DNA of 64,000 bases from Selenomonas sp963544755. Lineage in GTDB: Bacteria > Bacillota > Negativicutes > Selenomonadales > Selenomonadaceae. Position 1 is the first letter of the stretch. Each line of letters begins with the position of its first letter. Both the position numbers and the translations under genes were made by a program. The stretch spans positions 1-64,000 of the forward strand of contig CAUUGH010000002.1 of assembly GCA_963544755.1 (NCBI GenBank), given 5' to 3'. A model generated the notes under the pieces. The model made no database searches and had not been told where the DNA came from. It saw only the letters and a program-made list of their open reading frames with translations. This document shows positions 1 to 8,295 of the stretch, one piece after another.

Positions 1-1
1 A

Positions 2-41
2 AGCAGCCCTCGCGATCTAAAAATCGCAGGGGCTGCTTTTT
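2..41 (+). terminator. Rho-independent terminator at window start
   Basis: An inverted repeat of about 15 bp (agcagccc... paired with ...ggggctgct, 13 of 15 matching) with a short A-rich loop is followed by TTTTT. It would end transcription of a plus-strand gene lying left of the window and insulates it from the hrcA promoter. Confidence 0.8.
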
Positions 42-121
42 ATGTAAGGGCTAGCTTTTTTATAAACTACAGCGTTTTATCCGTGCGTCTTGAAACTTTT
101 TTATAAAAGGTAAAAAATTTG

Positions 122-150
122 TTGACTTTTTGACTTTTGTCGTGTATATT
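122..150 (+). promoter_or_regulatory. Sigma-A type promoter of the hrcA operon
   Basis: A TTGACT -35 box (122-127) and a TATATT -10 box (145-150) are separated by 17 bp, immediately upstream of the CIRCE operator. Transcription would start just before or within CIRCE, the usual arrangement for HrcA-repressed heat-shock operons. Confidence 0.8.
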
Positions 151-161
151 TTATTCATAAG

Positions 162-188
162 TTAGCACTCAAGATAACAGAGTGCTAA
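162..188 (+). promoter_or_regulatory. CIRCE operator (HrcA binding site)
   Basis: A perfect TTAGCACTC-N9-GAGTGCTAA inverted repeat lies between the promoter and hrcA. This is the exact consensus bound by HrcA. The operon encodes HrcA itself, so it should be autoregulated and induced on heat or misfolding stress. Confidence 0.98.
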
Positions 189-216
189 CAGTATGCTTAT
201 CTAAGGAGGTGTGATG

Positions 217-1245
217 ATGCTCGATGAGCGGAAGCGGCGCATTTTGCAAGCTATTGTAGATGATTATATATCGTCGGCAGAGCCGGTAGGCTCGCGTACA
301 GTGGCACGCCGCCATGATCTAGGTGTAAGTCCGGCGACGATTCGCAACGAGATGGCAGATCTAGAGGACATGGGCTATTTAGAGCATTTGCACACGTCCT
401 CGGGGCGTATTCCTTCATCGAAGGGGTATCGGCTCTATGTAGATGATCTGCTCTCACCCGTACCGCTTGATGAGCGCGAGAGGGCTTTGATCGACCATTG
501 GTATAAAAAGCGTGTCAAGCGTATTGAGAGCGTTTTCCAAGAAACGGCAAAGATTATTTCGCGCGTAACTAAAAATCTCGCGCTCGTCTTAGCACCGCAG
601 CTTGCCGAAGCAGCTTTTCGCACGCTACAATTTCTGCCGCTTACTAAAGGGCGTGTCATCGCCGTCTTAATGACAGATGTAGGCTTTGTAGAAAATCGTG
701 TCATAAAGATGCCGCACGGGGCGAGCTTTCAGGATTTTCAACGCATGGCAGAGGTAATCAACCGCTATTTATCAGGAGAGCGGCTTTCTTTTATCGGTGC
801 TGCTACGTTAAAACGTATCCGCGCCGAGGTCATGGATGAGTCGCTTTATCAAGCAGCACTTGAGTTGATCTATGAAGCGCTAGACGAGGAGCGAAAAGAG
901 CAACGACTCTATCTCGGCGGCACAAAAGAGATGCTGACTCAGCCGGAGTTTCGCGATGTAGCGCGCGTGCAGGCGATCCTTTCCTTACTTGAAAAGGATG
1001 ATTTTGTTAAAGGCGTCCTGCAAAAAAAGCTGCAAAAAGGGCTTATCGTCACGATTGGTCATGAAAACGAATACAGCGGCATTGAAGATTGCAGCATCAT
1101 TCGCGCAACGTACCACTTAGACGGCGAATGTCTTGGCACGATCGCTGTCTTAGGTCCGACGCGCATGGAGTACGGCAGAGCGATGGCTCTTTTAGATTAT
1201 CTAAATCGCTATATCGCTGCTCTCGTGCAGCCTTTCCGCTGGTAG
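217..1245 (+). CDS. hrcA: Heat-inducible transcription repressor HrcA
   Basis: HrcA represses class I heat-shock genes by binding CIRCE; its activity depends on GroEL in studied Firmicutes. The N-terminal winged helix (about residues 1-70) carries the typical VSPATIRNEMADLE recognition region and an SSGRIPSSKGYR segment, followed by the GAF-like dimerisation domain. The full length of about 342 residues is normal. GTG and ATG codons at 211 and 214 are possible starts, but the ribosome binding site AAGGAGGT (203-210) abuts them, so ATG at 217 (MLDERKRR, 7 nt spacing) is preferred. It is first in hrcA-grpE-dnaK-dnaJ, directly under a CIRCE operator. Confidence 0.97.
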   Translation: MLDERKRRILQAIVDDYISSAEPVGSRTVARRHDLGVSPATIRNEMADLEDMGYLEHLHTSSGRIPSSKGYRLYVDDLLSPVPLDERERALIDHWYKKRVKRIESVFQETAKIISRVTKNLALVLAPQLAEAAFRTLQFLPLTKGRVIAVLMTDVGFVENRVIKMPHGASFQDFQRMAEVINRYLSGERLSFIGAATLKRIRAEVMDESLYQAALELIYEALDEERKEQRLYLGGTKEMLTQPEFRDVARVQAILSLLEKDDFVKGVLQKKLQKGLIVTIGHENEYSGIEDCSIIRATYHLDGECLGTIAVLGPTRMEYGRAMALLDYLNRYIAALVQPFRW

Positions 1246-1273
1246 CGACAACATTAAATATGAGGTGAAATAT

Positions 1274-1894
1274 ATGCCATCATTCATGAAAGACGAGATG
1301 AAGAAAAAGGATGAGGAAAAGCTAGAGGAAATGAAGCGTGAGATCGAAGAAGCTGTAAGCTTAGACAAAGAAGAAGAGCTAGCCCCAAAAGCAGCTAAAG
1401 CCGACGAAGAGCCTTTATCTGACGATAAGCTAGCGCCGGATCCTATAAAGCTCGTTGAAGATCTTAGAGCAGATCTAAAAGAAAAGGATGCTCAGATGCT
1501 TCGCCTTCGTGCTGACTTTGACAATTTCCGTCGCCGCTCGGCAAAAGAGCGCGAAGAACTTGCCGCAGTCGTCACGCAGGACATCTTGAGGGATATGCTG
1601 CCGCTTTTGGATAATTTCGAGCGTGCGCTTGCAGCAGAAGGCTCTGATTTGGAGAGTTTTCGTGTCGGCGTTTCGATGATTTATAAGCAGATGCAGGAAA
1701 TTCTTGCTAAAAACGGGCTAGAAGTCATTGATACAAAAGGCAAAAAATTCGATCCGAATTTCCACCAAGCTGTCTTGCGTGTGCAGGATATAGAAAAGGA
1801 GGACGATATGATTGCGCAAGAGATGCAAAAAGGCTACACTGTGAAAGGACGCGTTATTCGCCCTAGCATGGTGCAAGTCGTTTCCAATGGGTAG
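1274..1894 (+). CDS. grpE: Nucleotide exchange factor GrpE
   Basis: GrpE is the dimeric exchange factor that releases ADP from DnaK. The first 70 residues are Lys/Glu-rich and low in complexity, then comes the long coiled-coil helix (about 75-135) and the C-terminal beta domain containing the GrpE signature (DPNFHQAVLRV ... VIRPSMVQVV). The frame is open from GTG 1265, but GAGGTG (1262-1267) lies 6 nt before ATG 1274, giving a 206-residue protein. It sits 28 bp after hrcA and upstream of dnaK, the standard Firmicutes order. Confidence 0.96.
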   Translation: MPSFMKDEMKKKDEEKLEEMKREIEEAVSLDKEEELAPKAAKADEEPLSDDKLAPDPIKLVEDLRADLKEKDAQMLRLRADFDNFRRRSAKEREELAAVVTQDILRDMLPLLDNFERALAAEGSDLESFRVGVSMIYKQMQEILAKNGLEVIDTKGKKFDPNFHQAVLRVQDIEKEDDMIAQEMQKGYTVKGRVIRPSMVQVVSNG

Positions 1895-1949
1895 GTTACA
1901 TATAGTTTTACTGTTTTAATAGATAAAAAATTTATAGGAGGAATTTATC

Positions 1950-3806
1950 ATGGCAAAAGCAATAGGCATCGACTTAGGTACTACAAACTCCGTCGTTTCC
2001 GTCATGGAGGGCGGCAAGCCGGTCGTTATCACTAATCCGGAGGGAAGCCGCCTTACGCCTTCGGTCGTCGGCTTTACTAAGACGGGTGAGCGTCTAGTCG
2101 GTCAGCTCGCAAAGCGTCAGGCGGTGTCAAATCCTGATCGCACCATCGCCTCAATCAAACGACACATGGGCGAGAAAAATTATAAGGTTTCTGTCGACTC
2201 TAAGGATTACACGCCGCCTGAGATTTCGGCGATGGTTCTGCAAAAGCTCAAGGCGGACGCTGAAGCCTATCTAGGCGAGACGGTAACACAGGCAGTAATT
2301 ACGGTGCCGGCATACTTTAACGACAGCCAACGCCAAGCGACAAAGGACGCCGGCAAGATCGCAGGTCTTGACGTGCTGCGCATCGTCAACGAGCCAACGG
2401 CGGCATCTTTAGCATACGGCGTTGATAAAGGCGGCGAACATACGGTACTCGTCTTTGACTTAGGCGGCGGCACGTTTGACGTATCGATCCTTGAGCTAAG
2501 TGAGGGCATGGTCGAGGTCAAGGCGACAAGCGGCGATACGCATCTTGGCGGCGATGATTTTGATCAGGCGGTCATGAATTGGATGGTTGCAGAGTTTAAA
2601 AAAGACAACGGCATCGATCTATCCGCTGACAAGATGAGCGCACAGCGTCTTTTAGAGGCAGCGGAAAAAGCGAAAATAGAGCTTTCGAGCATGATGGAAA
2701 CACCGATCAATCTGCCATTTATCACGGCAGACGCTACAGGACCTAAGCACCTTGATCTAAAGCTTACACGCGCTAAATTTAATGAGCTTACGCATGATCT
2801 TGTAGAACGCACGATGGGTCCGACTCGTCAAGCGATGAAAGACGCTGGGCTTTCGCCTTCAGATATTGACAAAGTTCTGCTCGTCGGCGGCTCTTCGCGT
2901 ATTCCTGCCGTACAAGAAGCCATCAAGAGCTACTTCGACAAAGAGCCTGATCGCAGTGTAAACCCTGATGAATGTGTTTCCATCGGCGCTGCAATCCAAG
3001 CTGGCATCATCGTCGGTGAAGTAAAGGATATGCTTCTTTTAGACGTCACGCCGCTATCTTTAGGCATCGAAACATTAGGCGGCGTTTCTACAAAGCTCAT
3101 CGAGCGAAATACGACCATTCCCGTGCGTAAAAGCCAGGTCTTTTCAACAGCAGCAGACAATCAGCCGTCAGTTGACATCCATGTCTTGCAAGGAGAACGC
3201 GAAATGGCAGCCGGCAACAAGACGCTCGGTCGCTTTGAACTTTCCGACATCCCACCGGCACCGCGCGGCGTACCGCGCATCGAAGTCGCTTTCGACATTG
3301 ATGCAAACGGCATAGTACACGTTTCGGCAAAAGATCTCGGCACGGGCAAAGAGCAAAAGATAACGATTCAATCCGACAGCGGCATGAGCAAGGATGACAT
3401 TGACCGCATGGTCAAAGAAGCCCAAGCGCATGAGGCCGAGGATAAAAAGCAAAAAGAAGCTGTAGAAATTAGAAACCGCGCAGATTCTACCGTCTATCAG
3501 GCAGAAAAGGCACTTAAAGATCTCGCTGACAAGGTGGATAAGGAAAAGGCAGCCGAAGTACAGGCGGCAGCTGATAAAGTAAAAGACGCACTAAAAGGCA
3601 CAGATAATGACGCTATCAAAAAAGCGACAGAAGATCTGGAAAAGCCCCTTTATGAGATGAGTGCTAGCGCATATCAGCAAGCAAGCGGACAAGAAGCTAG
3701 CACCGGCGCAGCTAGTGCTAGTGCAGATGCTGCTGCAAGTAGCAAGAGCGATGATGACTTTTTTGTCGATGCTGAATATTCGGAAGTAAAAGATGACAAG
3801 AAATAA
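1950..3806 (+). CDS. dnaK: Molecular chaperone DnaK (Hsp70)
   Basis: This is an ATP-dependent Hsp70 chaperone working with DnaJ and GrpE. At 618 residues it has normal length. The ATPase domain shows GIDLGTTNS near residue 6, DLGGGTFDVSIL near 170 and the GGSSRIPAV motif near 335. The substrate-binding domain begins after the DVTPLSLGIETLGG linker region. The acidic C-terminal tail (DDDFFVDAEYSEV) is typical of bacterial DnaK. A TAGGAGG ribosome site precedes ATG 1950. A strong terminator follows the gene. Confidence 0.99.
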   Translation: MAKAIGIDLGTTNSVVSVMEGGKPVVITNPEGSRLTPSVVGFTKTGERLVGQLAKRQAVSNPDRTIASIKRHMGEKNYKVSVDSKDYTPPEISAMVLQKLKADAEAYLGETVTQAVITVPAYFNDSQRQATKDAGKIAGLDVLRIVNEPTAASLAYGVDKGGEHTVLVFDLGGGTFDVSILELSEGMVEVKATSGDTHLGGDDFDQAVMNWMVAEFKKDNGIDLSADKMSAQRLLEAAEKAKIELSSMMETPINLPFITADATGPKHLDLKLTRAKFNELTHDLVERTMGPTRQAMKDAGLSPSDIDKVLLVGGSSRIPAVQEAIKSYFDKEPDRSVNPDECVSIGAAIQAGIIVGEVKDMLLLDVTPLSLGIETLGGVSTKLIERNTTIPVRKSQVFSTAADNQPSVDIHVLQGEREMAAGNKTLGRFELSDIPPAPRGVPRIEVAFDIDANGIVHVSAKDLGTGKEQKITIQSDSGMSKDDIDRMVKEAQAHEAEDKKQKEAVEIRNRADSTVYQAEKALKDLADKVDKEKAAEVQAAADKVKDALKGTDNDAIKKATEDLEKPLYEMSASAYQQASGQEASTGAASASADAAASSKSDDDFFVDAEYSEVKDDKK

Positions 3807-3822
3807 TTAAGAGAAACTGACT

Positions 3823-3854
3823 AAGAGTGTGGAGTTCATGCTCCACACTCTTTT
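3823..3854 (+). terminator. Terminator between dnaK and dnaJ
   Basis: A perfect 12-bp stem (aagagtgtggag / ctccacactctt) with a six-base loop is followed by TTTT. It lies inside the heat-shock operon, so dnaJ is probably expressed by partial read-through at a lower level than dnaK. No separate promoter is obvious in the 35 bases before dnaJ. Confidence 0.85.
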
Positions 3855-3889
3855 GACGATAGCGCATCAAGCGCTGTGAGGTGTTGATT

Positions 3890-5038
3890 GTGAGCGAAAA
3901 ACGCGATTACTATGAGGTACTAGGTCTATCAAAAGGCGCGTCAGATGCAGACATCAAAAAAGCATTCAAAAAAATGGCGCGTCAGTACCACCCTGACTTA
4001 AACCGCGACAAACCGCAGGAAGCCGCCGAAAAATTCAAAGAGGTCAACGAGGCGTATCAAGTCCTCTCAGACCCACAAAAGAAGGCGACATACGACAATT
4101 TCGGCCATGCTGCATTTGACGGTGCAAATGGCGGCGCAGGAGGTGCGAGCGGTTTTAGCGGCTTTGGCGGCTTTAGCGCAAGCGGCTTTGATGACATCAT
4201 GGACGCTTTTTTTGGTGGGGGCGTGCGCCGACGTGGACCAAAAGGGCCGGAGCCTGGAAACGATCTGCGCTATAATCTGGAAATTACTTTTGAAGAGGCG
4301 GCATTTGGCAAAGATGTCGAGTTAAAAATTCCGCGCACAGAAAACTGCGATGCCTGTAGCGGCACAGGTGCAGCAGCCGGCACAAAGCCCGAGACGTGTC
4401 CTGATTGTCACGGCACGGGGCAGATGCAGCAGGCACAGCGTACATTATTCGGTAACGTAATGACATCACGTCCTTGCAGCCGTTGCACAGGAACGGGGCA
4501 AATAGTGAAAAACCCCTGCAAAAAATGCAACGGCTCCGGACATAAGCGCGTCGATCGTAAGATCAAAGTCAATATTCCGGCAGGTATCGACGAAGGTCAG
4601 CGTGTGCGCATCTCTGGCGGCGGTGAAGCAGGAACACGCGGCGGTCCAAGCGGCGATCTCTACGTCTATATCTATGTAAAGAACCATAAGCTATTTAAAA
4701 GAAGCGGTGCAGATGTTATCAGCGAAGTGCCGATTTCCTTCGTGCAGGCGACACTTGGCGATACTATAGAAGTGCCTACCATAGACGGCAAGGCAGAACT
4801 CAAGATTCCTGCAGGTATCCAATCCGGCACGGTGCTTCGTATGCGCGGCAAAGGTATACCACACCTAAGAGGTGCAGGACGAGGCGATCAACATATGCGC
4901 ATTAAGGTCTTGACGCCACAAAAACTTACGAGTAAACAAAAGGATGCCTTAAAAGCGTTCGGCGAACTTTGCGGCGAAAGCGTAAATCCTGAACAAAAGA
5001 CATTTAAGGATACTCTAAAAAGTTTTTTCAAAGGTTAA
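3890..5038 (+). CDS. dnaJ: Co-chaperone DnaJ (Hsp40)
   Basis: DnaJ delivers substrates to DnaK and stimulates its ATPase. The J domain has HPD at residues 34-36, followed by a Gly/Phe-rich linker. Four zinc-finger repeats are present: CDACSGTG, CPDCHGTG, CSRCTGTG and CKKCNGSG. The C-terminal peptide-binding domains complete a 382-residue type I DnaJ. The start is taken as GTG 3890 (MSEKRDYYEVLG) because GAGGTG (3878-3883) lies 6 nt upstream; the frame is open from 3881. The TAA stop overlaps the end of a dispersed intergenic repeat. Confidence 0.97.
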   Translation: MSEKRDYYEVLGLSKGASDADIKKAFKKMARQYHPDLNRDKPQEAAEKFKEVNEAYQVLSDPQKKATYDNFGHAAFDGANGGAGGASGFSGFGGFSASGFDDIMDAFFGGGVRRRGPKGPEPGNDLRYNLEITFEEAAFGKDVELKIPRTENCDACSGTGAAAGTKPETCPDCHGTGQMQQAQRTLFGNVMTSRPCSRCTGTGQIVKNPCKKCNGSGHKRVDRKIKVNIPAGIDEGQRVRISGGGEAGTRGGPSGDLYVYIYVKNHKLFKRSGADVISEVPISFVQATLGDTIEVPTIDGKAELKIPAGIQSGTVLRMRGKGIPHLRGAGRGDQHMRIKVLTPQKLTSKQKDALKAFGELCGESVNPEQKTFKDTLKSFFKG

Positions 5039-5069
5039 GGAACCACCGATAAATTTAGCGTTTCCTAAA
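5035..5069 (-). repeat. Intergenic inverted-repeat element, truncated copy 1
   Basis: It begins TTAAGGAACCACCGATAAAT, with the first bases overlapping the dnaJ stop codon, and ends TTTCCTAAA. Eighteen bases (CCACCGATAAATTTAGCG) are identical to the copy at 44515-44586. The conserved ATGAAGTCGCC core is missing, so this looks like an internal deletion derivative. It lies between dnaJ and its terminator. Confidence 0.7.
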
Positions 5070-5075
5070 AAAAGA

Positions 5076-5114
5076 AAAGCCACTGTACAAAATTTATGTG
5101 CAGCGGCTTTTTTT
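5076..5114 (+). terminator. Terminator after dnaJ
   Basis: The stem AAAGCCACTG... / ...CAGCGGCTTT pairs over about 14 bp with one mismatch and one G-U pair around an A/T-rich loop, followed by a run of seven T. It closes the heat-shock operon. Confidence 0.8.
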
Positions 5115-5147
5115 ATCGGCTAAATAGATTTGATTGCACATGATTCC

Positions 5148-5177
5148 TTGACTTTTTCCGTGTGCTTCATATACAAT
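5148..5177 (+). promoter_or_regulatory. Promoter of dapB
   Basis: TTGACT (5148-5153), an 18-bp spacer and TACAAT (5172-5177) form a good sigma-A promoter between the dnaJ terminator and dapB. It probably drives dapB-asd and possibly ireB-ruvX-yrzB. Confidence 0.7.
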
Positions 5178-5237
5178 AGATGCACATTAGTCTTGTTGTT
5201 ATTTCGTGGCAAGGCGTACTTTAAGGAGGCGCGTATT

Positions 5238-6029
5238 TTGATAAAAGTATTGGTCTGTGGAGCCTCCGGGCGCATGGGGCAAGCTGTCATAAGAGCTGTA
5301 CTCGGTGATAAGGAACTGTTGCTTGTCGCTGCCGTTGATACTTGTGGCGGTAAAGATGCAGGAGAGATTGCCGGTGCCGGCAAATGTGGCGTAATGATAA
5401 ACACGGATCTAAAGCGAGCATTAGCTGCAACTCGTCCTGCTGTAATGGTGGATTTTACACAGCCCGATGCTGTATTTTCTAATGCTATGCTTGCGCTGGA
5501 ATATGGTGTATCGCCTGTCATCGGTACGACGGGCATGACAGCAGATGAAAAATCGCAGCTTGAAAAATTCACGATAAAGAAAAAAACACCGGCGTTTCTT
5601 GCTCCAAACTTCGCCATCGGTGCGGTGCTTTTAATGCTCTTGAGCTGCCAAGCGGCAAAGTATATGCCGCATATGGAAATCATCGAGCTTCATCACGATA
5701 AAAAACTAGATGCACCATCCGGCACAGCGCTGCAAACAGCGGCGCTCATAAAAAAAACACGCGCAAATATACACCAAGGTCATAGTGCAGAGTCAGAAAA
5801 AATCGCAGGCGTACGCGGCGGACAAGTCGACGGTATGAGAATCCACAGCGTACGACTGCCGGGCTTAGTCGCACATCAAGAGGTGATTTTCGGCGGCTTA
5901 GGTCAAACTTTGACGATTCGCCACGACTCTTTTGATCGTGAATCGTTCATGCCGGGTGTCGTTCTTGCGTGTAAAAAGGTTTGCAATCTGACAGGGCTTG
6001 TTATCGGTCTGGAAAATCTTCTAGATTGA
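5238..6029 (+). CDS. dapB: 4-hydroxy-tetrahydrodipicolinate reductase DapB
   Basis: DapB catalyses the NAD(P)H-dependent reduction step of the diaminopimelate/lysine pathway. The nucleotide-binding motif GASGRMG lies near residue 8 and the family signature HHDKKLDAPSGTA near 150. The frame is open from 5130, but the conserved N-terminus and the ribosome site AAGGAGG (5223-5229) fix the start at TTG 5238, giving 263 residues. It is followed 28 bp later by asd, which acts two steps earlier in the same pathway. Confidence 0.95.
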   Translation: MIKVLVCGASGRMGQAVIRAVLGDKELLLVAAVDTCGGKDAGEIAGAGKCGVMINTDLKRALAATRPAVMVDFTQPDAVFSNAMLALEYGVSPVIGTTGMTADEKSQLEKFTIKKKTPAFLAPNFAIGAVLLMLLSCQAAKYMPHMEIIELHHDKKLDAPSGTALQTAALIKKTRANIHQGHSAESEKIAGVRGGQVDGMRIHSVRLPGLVAHQEVIFGGLGQTLTIRHDSFDRESFMPGVVLACKKVCNLTGLVIGLENLLD

Positions 6030-6057
6030 CAAAAATATCATGGGAGTTGTTGGCAGG

Positions 6058-7092
6058 ATGAAAAAATACAATGTAGCCATCATGGGCGCGACCGGCGCTG
6101 TAGGGCAAGAATTTTTACAGCTTATTGCCGAGCGCAATTTCCCTTTTGCAGAGCTAAGGCTTCTCGCGTCTTCGCGCTCGGCTGGCAAAAGCATTTCATT
6201 TATGGAAAAAAACTACACGGTTCAAGAAACGTGCGAGGATTCTTTTACCGGTATTGACATCGCTCTTTTTGCAGGCGGCGGCGCAAGCAAGATATTTGCA
6301 CCTGCGGCTGTAAGGGCAGGCGCCGTCGTTATCGACAATTCCAGTGCGTTTCGCATGGAGCCGTCGGTGCCGCTTGTCATACCGGAAGTAAACCCCATGG
6401 CAATAAAAGAGCATAAGGGCATCATTGCAAACCCAAATTGCTCTACGATAATCATGGTCATGGCATTAAAGCCGCTTTTAGATCTATCTCCCATCAAGCG
6501 CGTTGTCGTTTCAACGTACCAAGCTGTTTCAGGTGCCGGCAAAGAAGCAATGGCAGAACTTAAAGAGCAAGTTGAAGCAATCGTTTCTAAAAAGCCTGTA
6601 AAAGCGACGATTCTCCCCGGTGCATCGCTCAAGAAGCACTATCAGATAGCTTTTAATTTGATCCCTCAAATAGACATATTCAAGGAAAACCTCTACACAA
6701 AAGAGGAAATGAAAATGATCGATGAAACGCGAAAGATTCTCTCTGATCCTAACCTGCGCGTGACAGCGACGACGGTTCGCGTACCTGTCTATCGCAGCCA
6801 TGCAGAGTCTTTAAACGTCGAATTTAGTCAAGAAGTCAGTGTTCAAAAAGCGCGCGAGGCGATTGCCAATTTCCCCGGCGTATCTTTAAAAGACAACCCA
6901 CAAGAGCAAGCATACCCCATGCCGCTTTTCACAGCGGGTAAAGACGATATTGAAGTGGGGCGTATTCGCCGCGATGCGTCCGTAGATTATGGTCTAAATC
7001 TCTGGGTTTGCGGCGATCAGATCCGAAAAGGGGCTGCCTTAAACGCATTACAAATTGCCGAGTACATGATAAACAACAGGATGCTTGACTAA
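6058..7092 (+). CDS. asd: Aspartate-semialdehyde dehydrogenase
   Basis: The enzyme makes aspartate semialdehyde from aspartyl phosphate with NADPH, feeding lysine, diaminopimelate, threonine and methionine synthesis. GATGAVGQ near residue 10 binds NADP, the catalytic cysteine is C128 in NPNCSTI, and length (344 residues) is normal. ATG 6058 (MKKYNVAIMG) is preferred to ATG 6040 because homologues begin there; the only ribosome site, GGGAG at 6042-6046, then has a longish spacing of 11 nt. It is co-directional with dapB. Confidence 0.95.
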   Translation: MKKYNVAIMGATGAVGQEFLQLIAERNFPFAELRLLASSRSAGKSISFMEKNYTVQETCEDSFTGIDIALFAGGGASKIFAPAAVRAGAVVIDNSSAFRMEPSVPLVIPEVNPMAIKEHKGIIANPNCSTIIMVMALKPLLDLSPIKRVVVSTYQAVSGAGKEAMAELKEQVEAIVSKKPVKATILPGASLKKHYQIAFNLIPQIDIFKENLYTKEEMKMIDETRKILSDPNLRVTATTVRVPVYRSHAESLNVEFSQEVSVQKAREAIANFPGVSLKDNPQEQAYPMPLFTAGKDDIEVGRIRRDASVDYGLNLWVCGDQIRKGAALNALQIAEYMINNRMLD

Positions 7093-7130
7093 ATTCTCTA
7101 GAAAAATTTTTTCGATAGGAGGGTAATGCG

Positions 7131-7394
7131 ATGGTCAATGACGATACAATGATGTTTCGCTTCGGTACAGATGAAAACAAGGCCGCGGCTATCATACGCG
7201 ACGTTTGTGATGCGATGCAAGAAAAGGGATACAATCCGATAAATCAACTTGTCGGCTACCTTATTTCCGGCGATCCTGCCTATGTGACGAGCTATAAGGA
7301 AGCGCGCAGCAAGGTGCGAACGCTCGAACGCGATGAACTCTTAGAAGAGCTCGTGCATTTTTATGTAAAAGCTCATCAAGGGACAAAAACCTGA
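7131..7394 (+). CDS. ireB: IreB family regulatory protein (UPF0297)
   Basis: The 87-residue protein matches the UPF0297/IreB family (FRFG near residue 9, GYNPINQLVGYLISGDP, closing ELVHFYV). In Enterococcus IreB is a small phosphoprotein regulated by the PASTA kinase IreK and phosphatase IreP; the exact role here is inferred from family only. GGAGGG precedes ATG 7131. Its TGA overlaps the ATG of ruvX by one base (TGATG), so the two are translationally coupled in the conserved ireB-ruvX-yrzB order. Confidence 0.92.
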   Translation: MVNDDTMMFRFGTDENKAAAIIRDVCDAMQEKGYNPINQLVGYLISGDPAYVTSYKEARSKVRTLERDELLEELVHFYVKAHQGTKT

Positions 7395-7849
7395 TGAAGC
7401 GATTTCTCGCTTTGGATGTCGGCGACAAAACTATCGGTGTTGCTGCAAGTGATGCGCTCGGTCTTACAGCACAAGGCATCGAAACGATAAGACGCCAATC
7501 GTTAGACAAGGATATGAAGAGACTAAAAGAACTTACAAAACTTTACGAAACCAACACCTTCATTATCGGCTTGCCGAAGAATATGAACGGTACGCAAGGC
7601 GAGCGCTGTGACATCGTGCGTGATTTTGCAAAAAAACTGCAGCAAAAACTAGCCAAAAGCCAAGTCATCTTTTGGGACGAGCGTCTTTCCACCGTAGCGG
7701 CAGAGCGTTCTTTAATAGCGGCAGATGTAAGCCGCGCTAAAAGACGCAAAGTCATAGATAAGATGGCAGCGGTATTCATCTTGCAAGGGTATTTAGACAG
7801 TCTGAAGATACGCAAAAGCAAAATATTTAAGGAAACACTGCTAAAATGA
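7394..7849 (+). CDS. ruvX: Putative pre-16S rRNA nuclease / Holliday-junction resolvase-like RuvX (YqgF)
   Basis: The 151-residue protein is YqgF/RuvX: N-terminal LALDVGDKTIGVA with the first acidic residue, IIGLPKNMNG in the middle and WDERLST with the second. The family has an RNase H-like fold and is implicated in 16S rRNA 5'-end maturation. The last five codons and the TGA stop (ETLLK-stop) lie inside the left end of a dispersed repeat at 7827, so the extreme C-terminus appears to have been supplied by the repeat. Confidence 0.93.
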   Translation: MKRFLALDVGDKTIGVAASDALGLTAQGIETIRRQSLDKDMKRLKELTKLYETNTFIIGLPKNMNGTQGERCDIVRDFAKKLQQKLAKSQVIFWDERLSTVAAERSLIAADVSRAKRRKVIDKMAAVFILQGYLDSLKIRKSKIFKETLLK

Positions 7850-7910
7850 AGTCGCCTAAATTTTCTTAGATGCGTGAAAATAGGCAGCTGAATTTATCAG
7901 TGGTTTCTTT
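7827..7910 (+). repeat. Intergenic inverted-repeat element, copy 2
   Basis: Left end TTAAGGAAACACTG, core ATGAAGTCGCC, then GATGCGTGAA and right end AATTTATCAGTGGTTTCTTT. The terminal inverted repeats pair over about 18 bp. The copy overlaps the last codons and stop of ruvX and reaches to the yrzB ribosome-binding region. Confidence 0.85.
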
Positions 7911-7930
7911 CTAAGAAATGAGGAAACGAT

Positions 7931-8251
7931 ATGTCAGATAAAGAAAGAGATATTATAGAAGATGACGAAGATGATATTGTGGAAATAACGGATGAAGATG
8001 GTAATGTCTACTACTATCGCGAGGAAATGATCCTTAATGTTGGTGATGATAAATTCGCACTATTAGTAAGTATCGACGACGAAGAGGATGATCATACTTG
8101 TGATTGTGATTGTGACTGCGACGAAGCAAGTGCTTTTTTTGCCAAGATCATCACAGATACTGATGGGAAAGAAGCGTATGTTGATTTGACGGATGAGGAA
8201 TTTGATGCCGTACAGCGTGCCTATGACGAGTTGATGGATGAAGAATACTAA
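7931..8251 (+). CDS. yrzB: DUF1292 protein (YrzB-like) with a Cys-Asp tract
   Basis: The 106-residue, very acidic protein carries the DUF1292 core (VEITDEDGNVYYY) and occupies the usual place after ireB-ruvX. Function is not established for the family. An unusual feature is a central alternating cysteine-aspartate run (TCDCDCDCDE, residues about 57-66) encoded by a TGTGAT-type hexamer repeat; it could bind metal, which is inference. GAGGAAA precedes ATG 7931. The sequence after its TAA stop (TAAAGAACGACTGAATTT) looks like a decayed end of the dispersed repeat. Confidence 0.85.
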   Translation: MSDKERDIIEDDEDDIVEITDEDGNVYYYREEMILNVGDDKFALLVSIDDEEDDHTCDCDCDCDEASAFFAKIITDTDGKEAYVDLTDEEFDAVQRAYDELMDEEY

Positions 8252-8295
8252 AGAACGACTGAATTTCTCGCTGCGCTAAGAAAAGAGATGATTCG

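Noticed and set aside
5130..5237. N-terminal extension of DapB
   Set aside because: The open frame upstream of TTG 5238 covers the promoter and the ribosome site; homologues begin at MIKVLVCGASG.
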